From: Oscillospiraceae bacterium
Lineage (GTDB): Bacteria > Bacillota > Clostridia > UMGS1810
DNA length: 14,241 nucleotides
Direction: 5' to 3'
Assembly (NCBI GenBank): GCA_022769845.1
Contig: JALEIO010000016.1
Location: forward strand, 1-14,241
Below the pieces are notes generated by a model, which saw nothing but the letters and a program-made list of their open reading frames with translations, ran no database searches and was not told the DNA's origin. A program made the position numbers and the translations under genes. Positions within the stretch are counted from its first letter, which is position 1, and every line of letters starts with the position of its first letter. Positions 13,286 to 14,241 of the stretch are shown here, piece by piece.

Positions 13286-14241
13286 ATAATAAAAAAATTG
13301 CGGTTATAGGTTCGGGCGGCTGGGGCTGCGCGGTCGCGGTTATGCTTTTTAATAAGGGAAACGATGTTACATTGTGGTCGTGGAAAAAAGAGGAAAGCGA
13401 AGCTATACGCGAAAACGGCGAAAACAAAGAATTTTTGCCGGGCATTAAAATAAGTGAAAAAATTCATCTTACATACGATATTTCGTGTGTTAAAGATAAG
13501 GATTTAATAGTGCTTGCCGTTCCGTCGCGCGCGGTAAGAAGCACATCAAAGGCTATGTCGGCATATATTGGTAAAAACGCGCCTATTGTGATTTTGTCCA
13601 AGGGTCTTGAAGATAAAACCTTAAAAACAATGTCTGAAATTGTTGAGGAAGAAATTCCGAGCTGCATACCCGCCGTTCTTTCAGGACCTTCTCACGCCGA
13701 GGAGGTTGCGAGGAAAATTCCGACTGCAATTGTTGCCGCGTGTAAAAATCGGGAAACGGCAGAGTTAATACAAGAAGTTTTTATGTGCGAATATTTCAGA
13801 GTTTACACAAATGATGATATTTTGGGCGTAGAGCTTGGCGGCGCGCTCAAAAACGTAATTGCTCTGTGCGCAGGAATTACTGATGGCATAGGCTTTGGCG
13901 ACAATACAAAGGCTGCGCTTATGACACGCGGAATAAAAGAAATTTCGCGGCTCGGCAAAAAAATGGGTGCAAACGAGAGCACGTTTTACGGTCTTGCCGG
14001 AATAGGCGACCTTATTGTAACGTGCACCAGTATGCATTCGCGCAACAGACGTGCGGGAATACTCATAGGTCAGGGAAAAAATGTAAAAGAAGCCTTGGAC
14101 GAGGTGCATATGGTGGTTGAGGGAGTGTATTCTTCGTCTGCGGCATATGAGCTTTCAAAAAAAATGAATGTTGAAATGCCTATAATTAAAAAAGCGTATG
14201 AGGTTCTTTTTGAAAATCTGCCGCCTAAAGATGCGGTAATA
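13282..14241 (+). CDS. gpsA: NAD(P)-dependent glycerol-3-phosphate dehydrogenase GpsA (3' end cut by window)
   Basis: GpsA reduces dihydroxyacetone phosphate to glycerol-3-phosphate, the substrate of PlsY next door. 320 codons are present without a stop, so perhaps 10-20 residues are missing beyond the edge. The nucleotide-binding loop is GSGGWG (10-15; many members have GAGSWG). SKGLE (106-110), LSGPSHAEE, catalytic Lys190 in ELGGALKNVIA, and GLAGIGDLIVTC followed by SRNRRAG (253-259) are all family signatures. The ATG overlaps the plsY stop as ATGA and has AGGAGG (13271-13276) inside the end of plsY. The order der-plsY-gpsA is common in Firmicutes. Confidence 0.96.
   Translation, partial: MNNKKIAVIGSGGWGCAVAVMLFNKGNDVTLWSWKKEESEAIRENGENKEFLPGIKISEKIHLTYDISCVKDKDLIVLAVPSRAVRSTSKAMSAYIGKNAPIVILSKGLEDKTLKTMSEIVEEEIPSCIPAVLSGPSHAEEVARKIPTAIVAACKNRETAELIQEVFMCEYFRVYTNDDILGVELGGALKNVIALCAGITDGIGFGDNTKAALMTRGIKEISRLGKKMGANESTFYGLAGIGDLIVTCTSMHSRNRRAGILIGQGKNVKEALDEVHMVVEGVYSSSAAYELSKKMNVEMPIIKKAYEVLFENLPPKDAVI

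Noticed and set aside
13765..14109. Minus-strand open frame of 114 codons inside gpsA
   Set aside because: It is a shadow of gpsA, whose plus-strand frame carries all family motifs.
1..14241. CRISPR array, prophage, complete insertion sequence, toxin-antitoxin pair or riboswitch
   Set aside because: No regularly spaced repeats, no transposase or integrase frame, no small gene pair of that type, and no leader long enough for a known riboswitch were seen.

Overview
The window looks like a low-to-moderate GC Gram-positive chromosome, most likely an anaerobic member of class Clostridia. The evidence is strong AGGAGG-type ribosome binding sites, near-consensus sigma-A promoters with 17-bp spacers, a CCA-encoding tRNA, a DUF624/YesL membrane protein of clostridial type, a Pta-AckA acetate pathway, and a der-plsY-gpsA cluster. 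The genus cannot be named from the sequence alone.

Layout. Positions 1-2150 look like accessory DNA. They hold a broken 3' gene fragment (2-133) and an X-Pro dipeptidyl-peptidase/CocE-type serine hydrolase on the minus strand (292-1866) with its own promoter. Two related copies of a palindromic repeat, in the same orientation, sit on either side of the hydrolase gene (212-267 and 1996-2143). This stretch ends at a self-contained tRNA-Leu(GAG) unit with its own promoter, A/T tract and terminator. From there to about 4700 the minus strand carries a citrate synthase gene with its own promoter and terminator, preceded by an unrecognised 250-residue protein gene.

From 4788 the plus strand takes over. 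A divergent promoter region drives a DUF624 membrane protein and a YaiI/YqxD-family (DUF188) protein. Next come pta and ackA, which turn acetyl-CoA into acetate with ATP gain, then a DUF177 (YceD) and rpmF (bL32) pair behind a textbook promoter that lies inside a 34-bp palindrome. A terminator follows. The last block is a closely packed gene series running off the window: HAD phosphatase, DUF512 radical-SAM/PDZ protein, der (ribosome-assembly GTPase), plsY and gpsA. The last two make glycerol-3-phosphate and acylate it for phospholipid synthesis.

Most of the window is ordinary core genome. I found no CRISPR array, complete transposon, phage module, toxin-antitoxin pair or clearly new multi-gene system. 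The parts most worth a second look are the repeat-flanked hydrolase beside the tRNA, the palindromic element itself, the operator-like dyads at three promoters (hydrolase, unknown protein, DUF177-rpmF), and the unrecognised 250-residue protein.
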